Below, piece after piece: positions 42,954 to 52,138 of a stretch of 64,000 nucleotides of DNA (positions are counted from its first letter, which is position 1; the number at the start of each line of letters is the position of its first letter). The position numbers were made by a program, and so were the translations under genes. The notes beneath the pieces were generated by a model that did not search any database, was not told the origin of the DNA, and was given only the letters and a program-made list of their open reading frames with translations. Source of the DNA: an uncultured Clostridia bacterium (lineage in GTDB: Bacteria > Bacillota > Clostridia > Christensenellales > UBA1242). The DNA lies in assembly GCA_944362705.1 (NCBI GenBank), contig CALVTO010000003.1, forward strand, positions 85,121 to 149,120, given 5' to 3'.

Positions 42954-44069
42954 ATGAGAAAAAACAAAAGACCTTTCACCACAAATGAAAAAGTTATGAT
43001 TATATTTTCATGTATTGCGTTTGTTGTGCTTAGTTTATGTTTAACGTTTAGCATTATCGACGCAAATAAGAAAAAAAGCATAACGCCCCAACAAGGATTC
43101 CCCGAGTATTTAGTAGCTCCCTTTATTGATATGGTTTCTTGGGTACCAACTTCCAACGAATATAGTGTAAACGGCGTGGCCAACCTTTCCCGCATAGCCA
43201 GCGAAACAGGTATAAAATATTATAATTTAGGCTTTATTCGTTTAGATGATTCTAAGCCACTAAACAGCGACGGCTCTTTACGTTGGTGCTGGGGCGGATA
43301 TTACAATTTATCAGAACAAGGTAACGACTTTTTTCAGTACGAAGGTATAAAAGCAGCCATATACAGCATACGTCAAAACGGAGGCGATGTTATTATTTCT
43401 GTTGGCGGACAGTTAGGCGTTGCCCCATGGGTAGCTAGCACAAGTGTAGAAAACATTGCAAACATGTATATGGATATTATTGAAACATACCAATTAAAAC
43501 GCATAGATTTAGACATTGAAGAAAGCAACCAAGGTTTAGAGGAAAACATTCGCAACGCACAAGCTATGAAAATAGCACAAGACAAAACAGGTGTAGAAGT
43601 TGTGTTAACCATTCCAATTATGCCATACGGCTGGACAAGTACGCAGAAAAATGTTGTAAACGCCTTTTTAGATGCTGGGGTTACAATTAAACTTATTAAC
43701 AACATGACCATGTGTTACGGATACAGCGCCGTACCAGCCAATGAAGACTTTGCCGATGCTTCCATTCGCGCTATGAGTAATGCTGCCGACCAATTGGTAG
43801 AACTATATAAAGCGCACGGTAAAACGTTAACACGCGCGCAAACATACCATATGATGGGCGCAACTGTAGATATTGGGTACGAAAACCAATACAACCCTAC
43901 ATGGACGGTAGATTTAACTAAAAAAGTTGTACAAGACGCACAAAAAAATAAATACGGCATGTTATCCTTTTGGAGTGTAGGCCGAGATGCCATGATTGAT
44001 AATAACGCGGGCATTTATGAAAAGTATGCACATTCTAACGCACTCAAAGCCTATATGCAGCAAATGTAA
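42954..44069 (+). CDS. GH18-like glycosidase with N-terminal membrane anchor
   Basis: A 371-residue protein with a single N-terminal membrane helix (residues ~14-34) and an outside catalytic domain. The GH18 signature is seen as KRIDLDIEESN, corresponding to DxxDxDxE with the acid Glu, together with VIISVGGQLGVAPW (the SxGG motif) and LSFWSVGRD near the end. The fold is a TIM barrel that cleaves beta-1,4-linked GlcNAc polymers; similar bacterial proteins act in peptidoglycan or spore cortex turnover or on chitin. The ribosome binding site is inside a hairpin. Followed by a terminator. Confidence 0.82.
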   Translation: MRKNKRPFTTNEKVMIIFSCIAFVVLSLCLTFSIIDANKKKSITPQQGFPEYLVAPFIDMVSWVPTSNEYSVNGVANLSRIASETGIKYYNLGFIRLDDSKPLNSDGSLRWCWGGYYNLSEQGNDFFQYEGIKAAIYSIRQNGGDVIISVGGQLGVAPWVASTSVENIANMYMDIIETYQLKRIDLDIEESNQGLEENIRNAQAMKIAQDKTGVEVVLTIPIMPYGWTSTQKNVVNAFLDAGVTIKLINNMTMCYGYSAVPANEDFADASIRAMSNAADQLVELYKAHGKTLTRAQTYHMMGATVDIGYENQYNPTWTVDLTKKVVQDAQKNKYGMLSFWSVGRDAMIDNNAGIYEKYAHSNALKAYMQQM

Positions 44070-44075
44070 ACAAAC

Positions 44076-44102
44076 AAAAAAGACGCTATACGCGTCTTTT
44101 TT
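44076..44102 (+). terminator. Terminator after GH18-like gene
   Basis: AAAAAAGACGC (44076-44086) pairs with GCGTCTTTTTT (44092-44102). It also lies at the stop of the convergent DUF4097-like gene and may work in both directions. Confidence 0.87.
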
Positions 44103-45646
44103 TAAGCAGTTTTTTTGTAAATATCTACAATGGCTCCTTGTGCACGAATATATAATTTGTGCGCAGCAGAATCATAGGCTTCATCTACGTAGTTTTTGCT
44201 AAGTTTACGTATTTCTTCTAAACTTTCTAAATCTCTTTCAACGGCCATATTTTTGTCTGTTTGCAATTTGTATTTTACATCTTGATTTTGCATAATTTTT
44301 ACATCAACCGTTTCATCTTTTGCTACAATTGTTGCACTATCTACACTTTCAAATTCTGCATACAATATACCAAACGTATATATTTGCACATTACCTACTA
44401 AACCTTTTGCAGAAACATCGCCTGCGGTTGCAATATATATATTGTTTGCCGACTTGTTTTGTAGTATAACTTTTGCGTTTGCCGATGCATTTACTTTTAC
44501 AAAGCCAATAGCATTTTGAATGGTAATTTTTGATGATTCTGTAGATATATCTACATTTGAAACAGAACCATCTTCATCTCCTAAATGAATTGCTCCATAC
44601 GTGGTTGTAATGTAAATCGAATTTTCAACATATGGGAAGTTCATGGTACTGGTTGAAGAAGTTACAACGGCGCTTTGCACATGGTTTACGTTTATCTGCC
44701 CATGTTCGGCGTTAATCGTAAGCGTTGGAACATACTCTATGTTTACTTTACCATATTGTGTTTTTACAACAGCCTCGGTGCCATGTATTTGGTATACTTC
44801 ACAATCGCCTAACGCTGTGGTAAAATAAAAGTTTCCATACACTTGATTTTTTACGTCTGACGAAACAGAACGAACAGACCCTGCATCTGTGTTTGCAGTA
44901 AAGTTTTTGCAACTATTAAAATAAATCATGCCTGCGGTCGTATTTGCGTTTATATCTCCACCAATTGCCGATTCAATGTTTAAATTTCCCACAGTGGTTT
45001 CATATGTTACATTTCCACCTACTGTCACGCTTGAAGGAATGATTAAAGAATTTATAGTTTGCGAAACGTTAATATTTTGCACACTCATTTCCTTAATAGA
45101 AAATGTAATACCGCTATTACCTTTTACATTTAAATTTTGTAATGTAATTTTACTTTCTCCCTGAATGGTAAGCGGGGAATTTTTTGATGTAATAGAAATC
45201 GTTTCTACCTTGCTTAACCCGCCTGGCAAACTTACTTTTAAATAGCACTCATTGGTAGCAATTCCAAACTTGTTTAATTCAGCGGTTTTAAGTTTTAAAG
45301 TATTTGTCTCAGCATCTACGTTATATTCTAATGTTGGCGCTTCAATATCATCTTTTGTAAACCCTACAAACGCTTGATAGAAACGAACTTCACCGGCAGA
45401 AACATTGTTTCGCTCAATAATTATAGGCGCCGTACCCGTTTCAATTTCAATGTTTTGAATGTTTAGCCATTGATCTGCGGAAATATTTGGTGTAATATCC
45501 GCTGTTCCATTACCCGCCATTAAAGAAACATAACGAATACCAAAAATTTCTGTTCCAGGAGCCACCATTAACACAACAGTGGAAATACCTGCAAATAGTA
45601 ATGCACATAGCAAAACCATACCTAAAGAGAATAAAATTCTTTTCAT
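44102..45646 (-). CDS. Exported beta-helix (DUF4097-like) protein
   Basis: A 514-residue protein with an N-terminal signal anchor (RILFSLGMVLLCALLFAGIS). It is followed by many short beta-strand repeats of the putative adhesin DUF4097 type (for example SVGNLNIESAIGGDINANTT-like rungs). The C-terminus lies in a more globular part (ERDLESLEEIRKLSKNYVDE). Such domains form right-handed beta-helices on the outer side of the membrane. The start overlaps alaS closely: AAAGGAG lies within the last alaS codons, 3 bp before the new ATG context, so they are coupled. No function assigned. Confidence 0.75.
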   Translation of the reverse strand: MKRILFSLGMVLLCALLFAGISTVVLMVAPGTEIFGIRYVSLMAGNGTADITPNISADQWLNIQNIEIETGTAPIIIERNNVSAGEVRFYQAFVGFTKDDIEAPTLEYNVDAETNTLKLKTAELNKFGIATNECYLKVSLPGGLSKVETISITSKNSPLTIQGESKITLQNLNVKGNSGITFSIKEMSVQNINVSQTINSLIIPSSVTVGGNVTYETTVGNLNIESAIGGDINANTTAGMIYFNSCKNFTANTDAGSVRSVSSDVKNQVYGNFYFTTALGDCEVYQIHGTEAVVKTQYGKVNIEYVPTLTINAEHGQINVNHVQSAVVTSSTSTMNFPYVENSIYITTTYGAIHLGDEDGSVSNVDISTESSKITIQNAIGFVKVNASANAKVILQNKSANNIYIATAGDVSAKGLVGNVQIYTFGILYAEFESVDSATIVAKDETVDVKIMQNQDVKYKLQTDKNMAVERDLESLEEIRKLSKNYVDEAYDSAAHKLYIRAQGAIVDIYKKTA

Positions 45647-45649
45647 ACG

Positions 45650-47461
45650 CTACTCCTTTGTTTGTAAAATTGCTTTAATTCTTCGTACACCACTACTGCT
45701 ACTTTGTTCTTTTACAATTTTAAATGTACCAAGTTCGCCTGTATGTTTTACATGTGGTCCGCCACAAATTTCATGGCTTACATCTCCAATTTTATATACG
45801 GTAACTTGGTCGCCATATTTAGAATCAAATACACCAAGCGCACCTGCTTTTTTTGCTTCTTCTGGCGTCATGGTAGAACACTCTACAGGTATGTCTGCTT
45901 GAATGGCTTGGTTTACCAAATCTTCCGTTTTTTGAATTTCTTCTGGAGTCATAGCTCTATCACAAGAAAAATCGAACCTTAACCTTTCTGGTGTAATATT
46001 AGAACCCTTCTGAAAAACAGTATTTCCAATAACTTTTCTAAGCGCTGCTTGTAACAAATGGCACGCCGTATGTAAACGCGTGGTTTCTTCCGTTTGTTCC
46101 ACAAGCCCACCTTTTGCCACGCCTTTTTCTTGACTCTTACTTGCTTGTTGATGTTTTTCAAAAGCTTCTTTAAAGCCAGTTTCATCTACGGTATACCCCA
46201 TTTCTTCAGCCATTTCCTTGGTTAGTTCTAACGGGAAACCATATGTATCAAACAAACGGAAAGCTTTATCTCCTCGAATGGTTTTTAGTTCTGGTGCAAA
46301 TTTCTTTAAGTTTTCTACAAGTTTATAAAATTCTTTCGAACCTTGTTCCAACGTTTTTTCAAACTTATGGCACTCTTTTTCAATTTCTTGTAAAATGTAT
46401 GCTTTGCGTTCTACAAGGTTAGGGTACGCCTCGCTATATACATCATCTATAAATGTCGTTGCCACACCTAAAAGTTCTTGCGTGCCTACGTTTAACTGCT
46501 TTGCATAGCGAATGGCACGGCGCATAAGTCTGCGTAAAATATACCCTGCTCCCACATTCGATGGCACAATGCCTTTTACATCACCAATCAGCATAACCGC
46601 TGTACGCATGTGGTCACAAACAATACGCATGGCTTTTACCGAAACAGGGTCTGCATCATAAGAAATGTTGGTTGCTTTTTCAAGATATGTAATAGCTGGC
46701 GTAAATAAGTCGGTTTTATAACCATCGGTTAAGCCGTTTAAAAACATAAGCATACGTTCAAAACCAAAGCCCGTATCTACATTTTTATTTGGCAATGGTT
46801 CGTACACACCGTTACCTTTATTTAGGTATTGCATGTACACATCGTTGCCAATTTCAACATATCTTCCACAATTGCATGTAATATCACAATGCTCAGAGCA
46901 TGGTGTGTTATGGCGTGTATAAAACCATTCATTATCTGGGCCACATGGTGTACCTACCGTTCCATCAATTTGCCACCAGTTATCTTCTCTACCTAAAAAG
47001 TAAATGTTTTCAGGTTTAATTCCAGCCTTTACAAGTAAATCTGCTGTTTCTTGATCGCGCGGAACATCTTTGTCGCCTGCAAAAACCGAACAGCAAATTT
47101 GGTCGCCATTTAAACCAAAAACCTTGGTTAAAATTTCATACGTCCATTGTGTTTTTTCTTTTTTGAAATAATCTCCTAAACTCCAGTTTCCCATCATTTC
47201 AAAAAACGTAAAGTGTACGGGGTCGCCTACGCTTTCAATATCCACTGTTCGTACGCAACCTTGCACATTACATAAACGTTTACCCATAGGGTGTGGTTTT
47301 CCTAATAAATAAGGCATTAATGGTTGCATACCCGCAATATTAAACATAACGCCCGAGCCTTCTTCACCTATTAAAGAAACAGCACCTATGTTTTTATGCC
47401 CCTTAGATTCGTAAAACGATATCCATTTTTCTCTCAATTCTTTACTTGTAATTTGTTTCAT
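45650..47461 (-). CDS. alaS: Alanine--tRNA ligase, short form lacking the C-terminal domain
   Basis: A 603-residue AlaRS. The catalytic core is normal (MFNIAGMQPLMPYLLGKPHP, TFFEMMGNWSLGDYFKKE, and motif 3-like NVDTGFGFERMLMFLNGLTD). So is the editing domain with its zinc ligands HTACHLL and CGGPHV. The protein then stops at IKAILQTKE, where full-length AlaRS (~870 residues) continues with the DHHA1/C-Ala domain that dimerises and binds tRNA. The start at 47461 is chosen because AAGGG lies just upstream, 10 bp after the dnaB stop. Same transcript as dnaB. Truncation appears to be natural, not a frameshift. Confidence 0.93.
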   Translation of the reverse strand: MKQITSKELREKWISFYESKGHKNIGAVSLIGEEGSGVMFNIAGMQPLMPYLLGKPHPMGKRLCNVQGCVRTVDIESVGDPVHFTFFEMMGNWSLGDYFKKEKTQWTYEILTKVFGLNGDQICCSVFAGDKDVPRDQETADLLVKAGIKPENIYFLGREDNWWQIDGTVGTPCGPDNEWFYTRHNTPCSEHCDITCNCGRYVEIGNDVYMQYLNKGNGVYEPLPNKNVDTGFGFERMLMFLNGLTDGYKTDLFTPAITYLEKATNISYDADPVSVKAMRIVCDHMRTAVMLIGDVKGIVPSNVGAGYILRRLMRRAIRYAKQLNVGTQELLGVATTFIDDVYSEAYPNLVERKAYILQEIEKECHKFEKTLEQGSKEFYKLVENLKKFAPELKTIRGDKAFRLFDTYGFPLELTKEMAEEMGYTVDETGFKEAFEKHQQASKSQEKGVAKGGLVEQTEETTRLHTACHLLQAALRKVIGNTVFQKGSNITPERLRFDFSCDRAMTPEEIQKTEDLVNQAIQADIPVECSTMTPEEAKKAGALGVFDSKYGDQVTVYKIGDVSHEICGGPHVKHTGELGTFKIVKEQSSSSGVRRIKAILQTKE

Positions 47462-47471
47462 AATTCCCTTC

Positions 47472-48950
47472 TTATTCATCGAATATATCTGTTAAGCCAT
47501 CGGCACCAAATACTTCTTCCGCTGTTGGTGCTGGCGGTATTTCTTCTGGTGTTCTAGGCGGTTCGGCTGGTGCTTGTTGCATTAAGCTCATGGTGTCTGC
47601 ATCTTTAGGTAAGTTTACAAACGTTGTATTTGCACCTTTCCAACCCAAGCGAATAGTTCCTAATTTACCATTTCTATGTTTAGCAATAATAATTTCAGCA
47701 ATATAATCTTCTGGAGCCTTTTCTTGTGCGTTTGCTCCGTTTGCATCGTACATATCTGGTTTATGAATAAACATAACCATATCTGCATCTTGCTCAATAG
47801 CGCCCGACTCACGCAAATCGGAAAGCACAGGTTTATGACCCACACGTTGCTCAATCGCACGCGATAACTGTGAAAGCACAATAACCGGCACGTTAATTTC
47901 TTTTGCTAAAATTTTTAATTTGCGTGAAATTTCACTAATTTCATTTTGCCTACTTTCTGCTTTTCCGTCGCCCGTCATTAACTGTAAGTAGTCAATCATA
48001 ATTAAGTCTAACCCTTTTTCACGTTTTAATTTACGACATTTAGAAAGTATGGCAGATGGTTTATTTAGTGATGAATCATCCACAAAAATATGTGTTTCAG
48101 CCAAACGAGTATTTGCTTTCCAAAGTTTTTTCCAATCTTCTGCTGTAAGTTCACCCTTTAGTGCGTTCGCCATATTTACATTCGCTACAGAGCAAAGCAT
48201 TCTTTGTGCAAGTTGCACTTTCGGCATTTCAAGCGAAAACACAGCACATTTTGCGCCACTGTTAAGTGCGGCATTGGTTACAATATTCATCGCCAAAGAT
48301 GTTTTACCAACACCTGGGCGCGCTGCTAACAAAATTAAATCGGAATTTTGTAAACCATTGGTAATTTCGTCTAACTGGAAAAAGCCCGTAGATAGCCCAC
48401 GTAAAGCGTTTTTATCTTTGTGAATAATTTCAAATTTATCAATAACTTGTAAAAGAGCTTCGTTTAGCGGTACCAAATCGGATGTTTGGCCACTTTCTGC
48501 AATGGAAAATATTTCCTTTTCAGCAAACGAAAGCGCATCTTCTTTCGAATTATCCTCGTAAGATTGTTCGATAATTTTTTCACTTGCCGTAATCAGTTTT
48601 CGTAGCATACTATCTCTTTTTACAATACGAACGTAAGATGCGTAATTTACCGCACTAGGAACCGCGTTGGTAAGAGAAGTAATATATTCTACACCACCAA
48701 CATTTTGTAATAAATTTTTGCGCTCTAAACAATCGGTTAATGTTACAAAATCTAAAGGTGCATTTTTTGCATAAATTTCTTGAATGGCACGAAAAATATC
48801 TTTGTGCGACTCACTGTAAAAATCCGCCTCGCTAAGCGCAGAAACAATGTTTACCACAGCCTCATCATCAATTAGTGCACAGCCTAAAACAGCCTGTTCG
48901 GCTTCTAGGTTATGTGGCATCATTTTTACTTTTGTTTCTTTCGCTCTCAT
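47472..48950 (-). CDS. dnaB: Replicative DNA helicase
   Basis: A 492-residue hexameric helicase that unwinds the chromosome at the replication fork. The N-terminal DnaB domain begins MMPHNLEAEQAVLGCALID. The RecA-like core has Walker A AARPGVGKTSLAMNI, Walker B LDLIMIDYLQLM, the VIVLSQLSRAIEQR stretch and DLRESGAIEQDADMVMFIHK. The C-terminal ~40 residues are Pro/Ala-rich. AAGGAG precedes the ATG, with a TTGACG-17-TATAAT promoter. First gene of a dnaB-alaS-DUF4097 transcript. Confidence 0.97.
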   Translation of the reverse strand: MRAKETKVKMMPHNLEAEQAVLGCALIDDEAVVNIVSALSEADFYSESHKDIFRAIQEIYAKNAPLDFVTLTDCLERKNLLQNVGGVEYITSLTNAVPSAVNYASYVRIVKRDSMLRKLITASEKIIEQSYEDNSKEDALSFAEKEIFSIAESGQTSDLVPLNEALLQVIDKFEIIHKDKNALRGLSTGFFQLDEITNGLQNSDLILLAARPGVGKTSLAMNIVTNAALNSGAKCAVFSLEMPKVQLAQRMLCSVANVNMANALKGELTAEDWKKLWKANTRLAETHIFVDDSSLNKPSAILSKCRKLKREKGLDLIMIDYLQLMTGDGKAESRQNEISEISRKLKILAKEINVPVIVLSQLSRAIEQRVGHKPVLSDLRESGAIEQDADMVMFIHKPDMYDANGANAQEKAPEDYIAEIIIAKHRNGKLGTIRLGWKGANTTFVNLPKDADTMSLMQQAPAEPPRTPEEIPPAPTAEEVFGADGLTDIFDE

Positions 48951-48970
48951 GCTTGCACTCCTTTTGCTTT

Positions 48971-48999
48971 ATTATACCCTTTTTCCTACTACTCGTCAA
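48971..48999 (-). promoter_or_regulatory. Promoter of dnaB-alaS operon
   Basis: On the minus strand TTGACG (48999-48994), 17 bp, perfect TATAAT (48976-48971), ~20 bp upstream of the dnaB start. Confidence 0.85.
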
Positions 49000-49009
49000 C
49001 ATTGCACAT

Positions 49010-49035
49010 AAAAAAAGGGCGCAAACTGCACCCTT
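49010..49035 (-). terminator. Terminator of typA
   Basis: AAGGGTGC pairs with GCGCCCTT (one G-T pair) and a T run follows on the minus strand, just after the typA stop at 49041. Confidence 0.8.
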
Positions 49036-49040
49036 ATTTT

Positions 49041-50870
49041 TTAATCTTTATCTTCCCCGCGGAATTTCGCTCTCGCACGTTGGCTGTGGTCAAGAATTTT
49101 TTTGCGAATTCGAATAGATTTTGGCGTAACTTCCAATAACTCGTCCGAACCTAAAAACTCTAAGGCTTCTTCAAGAGTTAATGGTTTTACAGGGCTTAAA
49201 CGCAATGCTTCATCGCTTGAAGAAGAACGCATATTGGTTAAATGTTTTGTTTTGCAAACGTTTACAGCAATATCTCCTTCTTTAGGGTTAGCACCAACAA
49301 CTTGCCCTGCGTATACTTTTTCTTGCGGTTTTATAAATAAAGTACCACGTTCTTGTGCGTTAAATAAACCATATTGAACAGCTTCGCCCGTTTCAAAGGC
49401 AACCAAGCTACCACCTACTCTGTTAACTATATCGCCTTTATATGGTTGATATTCATAGAATACAGAACTCATAATGCCTTCACCACGCGTTGCGGTTAAA
49501 AATTCTGTTTTATACCCAAATAACCCGCGAGAAGGTATGTAAAATTCTAATCGTGTACGGCTACCTTGTGGTGTCATGGAAATAAGTTCACCCTTACGGT
49601 TTCCCATTTGCCCCATAATTGTTCCCACACAAGTTTCCGGTACATCAATTACTAATCTGTCGATTGGTTCGCATTTTACACCATCTATGGTTTTATACAA
49701 CACACGTGGCATACTTACTTGAAACTCGTAACCATCTCTGCGCATGTTTTCAATTAAAATAGATAAGTGCATTTCGCCACGCCCAGCAACTAAGAACGAT
49801 TCCGTAGAATTGGTATCGGTTACACGTAAAGAAAGGTCTTTTAATGCTTCTCTATACAATCTTTCGCGTAAGTGTCGGCTAGTTACAAATTTGCCTTCCT
49901 TTCCTGCAAACGGGCTATCGTTTACAGAAAACGTCATTTCTACACTTGGTTCACTAATTTTTACAAACGGCAAGGCTTCAGGTAGCATAGCATCACAAAT
50001 GGTGTCGCCAATCGTTACCTCAGGCGCCCCAGAAACCAAAACAATATCTCCTGCAATTGCGCTTTCCACAGGCACACGGTTCAGCCCTTCAAACACATAA
50101 ATTTCGCCAATCTTTGCGCGTGAATTCGGGCGTTGGTTGTAGTAATCGGTAATTATAATCGATTGATTTTTCTTTACCGTACCGCGTTCAATTCTGCCAA
50201 TAGCTAATTTGCCTACGTAATCGTTCATTTCGGTAGCCGATACAAGCATTTGTAAAGGTGCATTCATATCGCCCGTTGGCGCAGGAATATGCTCTAAAAT
50301 AGCGTCAAATAATGGGGTTAAATCTTTGCCTGGTTCGTCTATCGATTTCGAAGCAACGCCTTTTCTTGCTGAACAGAATATAAATGGACTATCCAACTGT
50401 TCTTCCGTAGCGTTTAAATCCATCAATAATTCTAATACTTCATCAACAACCTCTGCAGGACGCGCGTCAGGCCGATCCATTTTGTTTACCACAACAATTA
50501 CTTTGTGATCTAACTCTAAGGCTTTTTGTAAAACAAAACGGGTTTGTGGCATTGGTCCTTCAAAAGCATCTACCACCAATAGCACCCCGTTTGCCATTTT
50601 TAAAACACGTTCTACTTCACCACCAAAATCAGCATGCCCAGGGGTATCAATGACATTTATTTTAACGTCTTTATATTTGCATGCTGTGTTTTTAGCAAGT
50701 ATGGTAATACCACGTTCACGTTCAATCGCGCCATTATCCATAACTCTATCTTGTACAACTTGGTTCTCGCGAAAAACGCCACCTTGTTTTAACATTTCGT
50801 TTACAAGCGACGTTTTACCATGGTCAACGTGTGCAATAATTGCAATATTTCGAATGTTCTTTTGTTCCAT
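49041..50870 (-). CDS. typA: GTPase BipA/TypA
   Basis: A 609-residue translational GTPase that binds the ribosome and helps growth under stress. Domain order is as in EF-G-like factors: G domain with AHVDHGKTSLVNEML (G1), RGITILAK (G2), DTPGHADFGGE (G3) and VVNKMDRPDARP (G4), then beta-barrel, then domains III and V, and a C-terminal domain with MTPQGSRTRLEFYIPSRGLF and EALEFLGSDELLEVTPKSIR. The start is set at 50870, where AGGAG precedes the ATG. Single-gene unit with its own terminator. Confidence 0.97.
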   Translation of the reverse strand: MEQKNIRNIAIIAHVDHGKTSLVNEMLKQGGVFRENQVVQDRVMDNGAIERERGITILAKNTACKYKDVKINVIDTPGHADFGGEVERVLKMANGVLLVVDAFEGPMPQTRFVLQKALELDHKVIVVVNKMDRPDARPAEVVDEVLELLMDLNATEEQLDSPFIFCSARKGVASKSIDEPGKDLTPLFDAILEHIPAPTGDMNAPLQMLVSATEMNDYVGKLAIGRIERGTVKKNQSIIITDYYNQRPNSRAKIGEIYVFEGLNRVPVESAIAGDIVLVSGAPEVTIGDTICDAMLPEALPFVKISEPSVEMTFSVNDSPFAGKEGKFVTSRHLRERLYREALKDLSLRVTDTNSTESFLVAGRGEMHLSILIENMRRDGYEFQVSMPRVLYKTIDGVKCEPIDRLVIDVPETCVGTIMGQMGNRKGELISMTPQGSRTRLEFYIPSRGLFGYKTEFLTATRGEGIMSSVFYEYQPYKGDIVNRVGGSLVAFETGEAVQYGLFNAQERGTLFIKPQEKVYAGQVVGANPKEGDIAVNVCKTKHLTNMRSSSSDEALRLSPVKPLTLEEALEFLGSDELLEVTPKSIRIRKKILDHSQRARAKFRGEDKD

Positions 50871-50947
50871 ACAATTTTCTCCTAGTAATAACCTTTTTAT
50901 TTTAGCACAACCCAATGAAACACGCAATGCATTTTATTTTCTTTTTT

Positions 50948-50973
50948 AAAAAAACAGCGCGCTAATATGCGCT
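50948..50973 (-). terminator. Terminator of rubrerythrin gene
   Basis: AGCGC (50973-50969) pairs with GCGCT (50960-50956) and T7 follows on the minus strand. The hairpin overlaps the stop codon. Confidence 0.65.
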
Positions 50974-51555
50974 CTGCTCAATTTTTAAAACAACAAAACC
51001 TTGGGGCTTACCACACAGCGGACATTCCTCCCACGCCTTTACATCGCTATGAGAATAACCACAGTTACTACATTTCCACAAAGATTTTTGTTCTGTTTTA
51101 TAAAGTTGTTTGTTTTGCATTTTTTGTTGCAAAGTTTTTAATTTTGCATGGTGTGCTTGCTCTACTTCAGCAACACGTAAAAAAGCTTTGGCAATATCTT
51201 CAAACCCTTCTTTGGAAGCGGTACGCGCAAACGCTGGGTACACGACTTCTCCCTGATGCAACTCACTTTCAATATGCGCTTGTAGCCTTTGTGGCATTTT
51301 TCCACCAACAAGCGGGTACGAAAGCGATATATCTACATCTTTTGCTGGTTCTGCTTCTTTTTCTAAAATAAAATCCATAAAAACCTTAGCATGCGCCATC
51401 TCATTCGTCGCTATTTGTTTTAATGTTTCTGCTAAGCACGCATCGCCTTCTTGTTGCGCCATATCTGCAAACCACTGGTATTTTGCGCCGTCCATACATT
51501 CAGCCGCCATAGAACTAGCTAAATTTGTATATGTTTGTGTTTCTTCAAATTTCAT
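50962..51555 (-). CDS. Rubrerythrin
   Basis: A 197-residue peroxide-detoxifying diiron protein. The ferritin-like four-helix domain supplies the ExxH-type ligands (ATNEMAHAKVF, RVAEVEQAHHAKL), and the C-terminal rubredoxin-like domain has CSNCGY and CPLCGKP with two CxxC pairs for a single iron. It would reduce H2O2 with electrons from NADH through rubredoxin or similar donors, protecting oxygen-sensitive enzymes such as PFL. AAGGAGG precedes the ATG. A second rubrerythrin domain is fused to the hydrogenase at 55560-57437. Confidence 0.92.
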   Translation of the reverse strand: MKFEETQTYTNLASSMAAECMDGAKYQWFADMAQQEGDACLAETLKQIATNEMAHAKVFMDFILEKEAEPAKDVDISLSYPLVGGKMPQRLQAHIESELHQGEVVYPAFARTASKEGFEDIAKAFLRVAEVEQAHHAKLKTLQQKMQNKQLYKTEQKSLWKCSNCGYSHSDVKAWEECPLCGKPQGFVVLKIEQSAY

Positions 51556-51602
51556 AAAAAAATCCTCCTTAGGTAAGGGTAACCAAAGAGGACATTTTTA
51601 AA

Positions 51603-52079
51603 CTAAAACGAAAAAGTTTTTAATAATTCCCAAAGCGATTGCATGGTACAAGGGGTTTGATAGTAAAAACATCTGCCTGTGTATTCGCCATTATATTTTC
51701 GAATGATATTAAACCCCGCATACAATGGTTCTACTTTTATAAGCAGTTCTGTAAACGGCATGTTGTTGTGCATGTGTTCTTTTTCATACACAAAACGCAA
51801 CCAAACACCCTGTTTCATTTGTTCTATGGTTAATTTGTGCATACTCACACCAAATGCAGGCATTTCATAAGAACCATCTGCAGTCAGTAGTTGCTCTAAA
51901 CAATTTACAATTTCTTTACATTGCCACGTATTGCATTTGGTCTCTTTACCCTCTACCAAGCAATATATCTCCGTTGCTTGGGCAAAAAAATCTTTTATTT
52001 CCATAGGTTGTGCGTACCCTCCTATATTTACAACACTTAGTATACTACACAACAAATATAAACTCAACATTTTCATCAT
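51603..52079 (-). CDS. Small exported hypothetical protein
   Basis: A 158-residue protein with a hydrophobic N-terminal signal (MMKMLSLYLLCSILSVVNIG), then a soluble domain with four or more Cys residues (IYCLVEGKETKCNTWQCKEI, later GRCFYYQTPC). The Cys pairs could form disulfides outside the cell or bind metal. I recognise no family. The start at 52079 gives a clean signal peptide; ATG 52097 and TTG 52115 are further upstream in frame but have no better ribosome binding site. It sits alone between the rubrerythrin gene and a large surface protein. Confidence 0.6.
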   Translation of the reverse strand: MMKMLSLYLLCSILSVVNIGGYAQPMEIKDFFAQATEIYCLVEGKETKCNTWQCKEIVNCLEQLLTADGSYEMPAFGVSMHKLTIEQMKQGVWLRFVYEKEHMHNNMPFTELLIKVEPLYAGFNIIRKYNGEYTGRCFYYQTPCTMQSLWELLKTFSF

Positions 52080-52118
52080 ACACTTACTATGCGCCATTTT
52101 AGCATTCTTATGCAAAAA

Positions 52119-52138
52119 AAGAAGCCCTTAGGCTTCTT
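52119..52138. terminator. Terminator of large surface protein gene
   Basis: AAGAAGCC (52119-52126) pairs with GGCTTCTT (52131-52138) around CTTA. A T run follows on the minus strand. The hairpin overlaps the stop codon. Confidence 0.85.
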
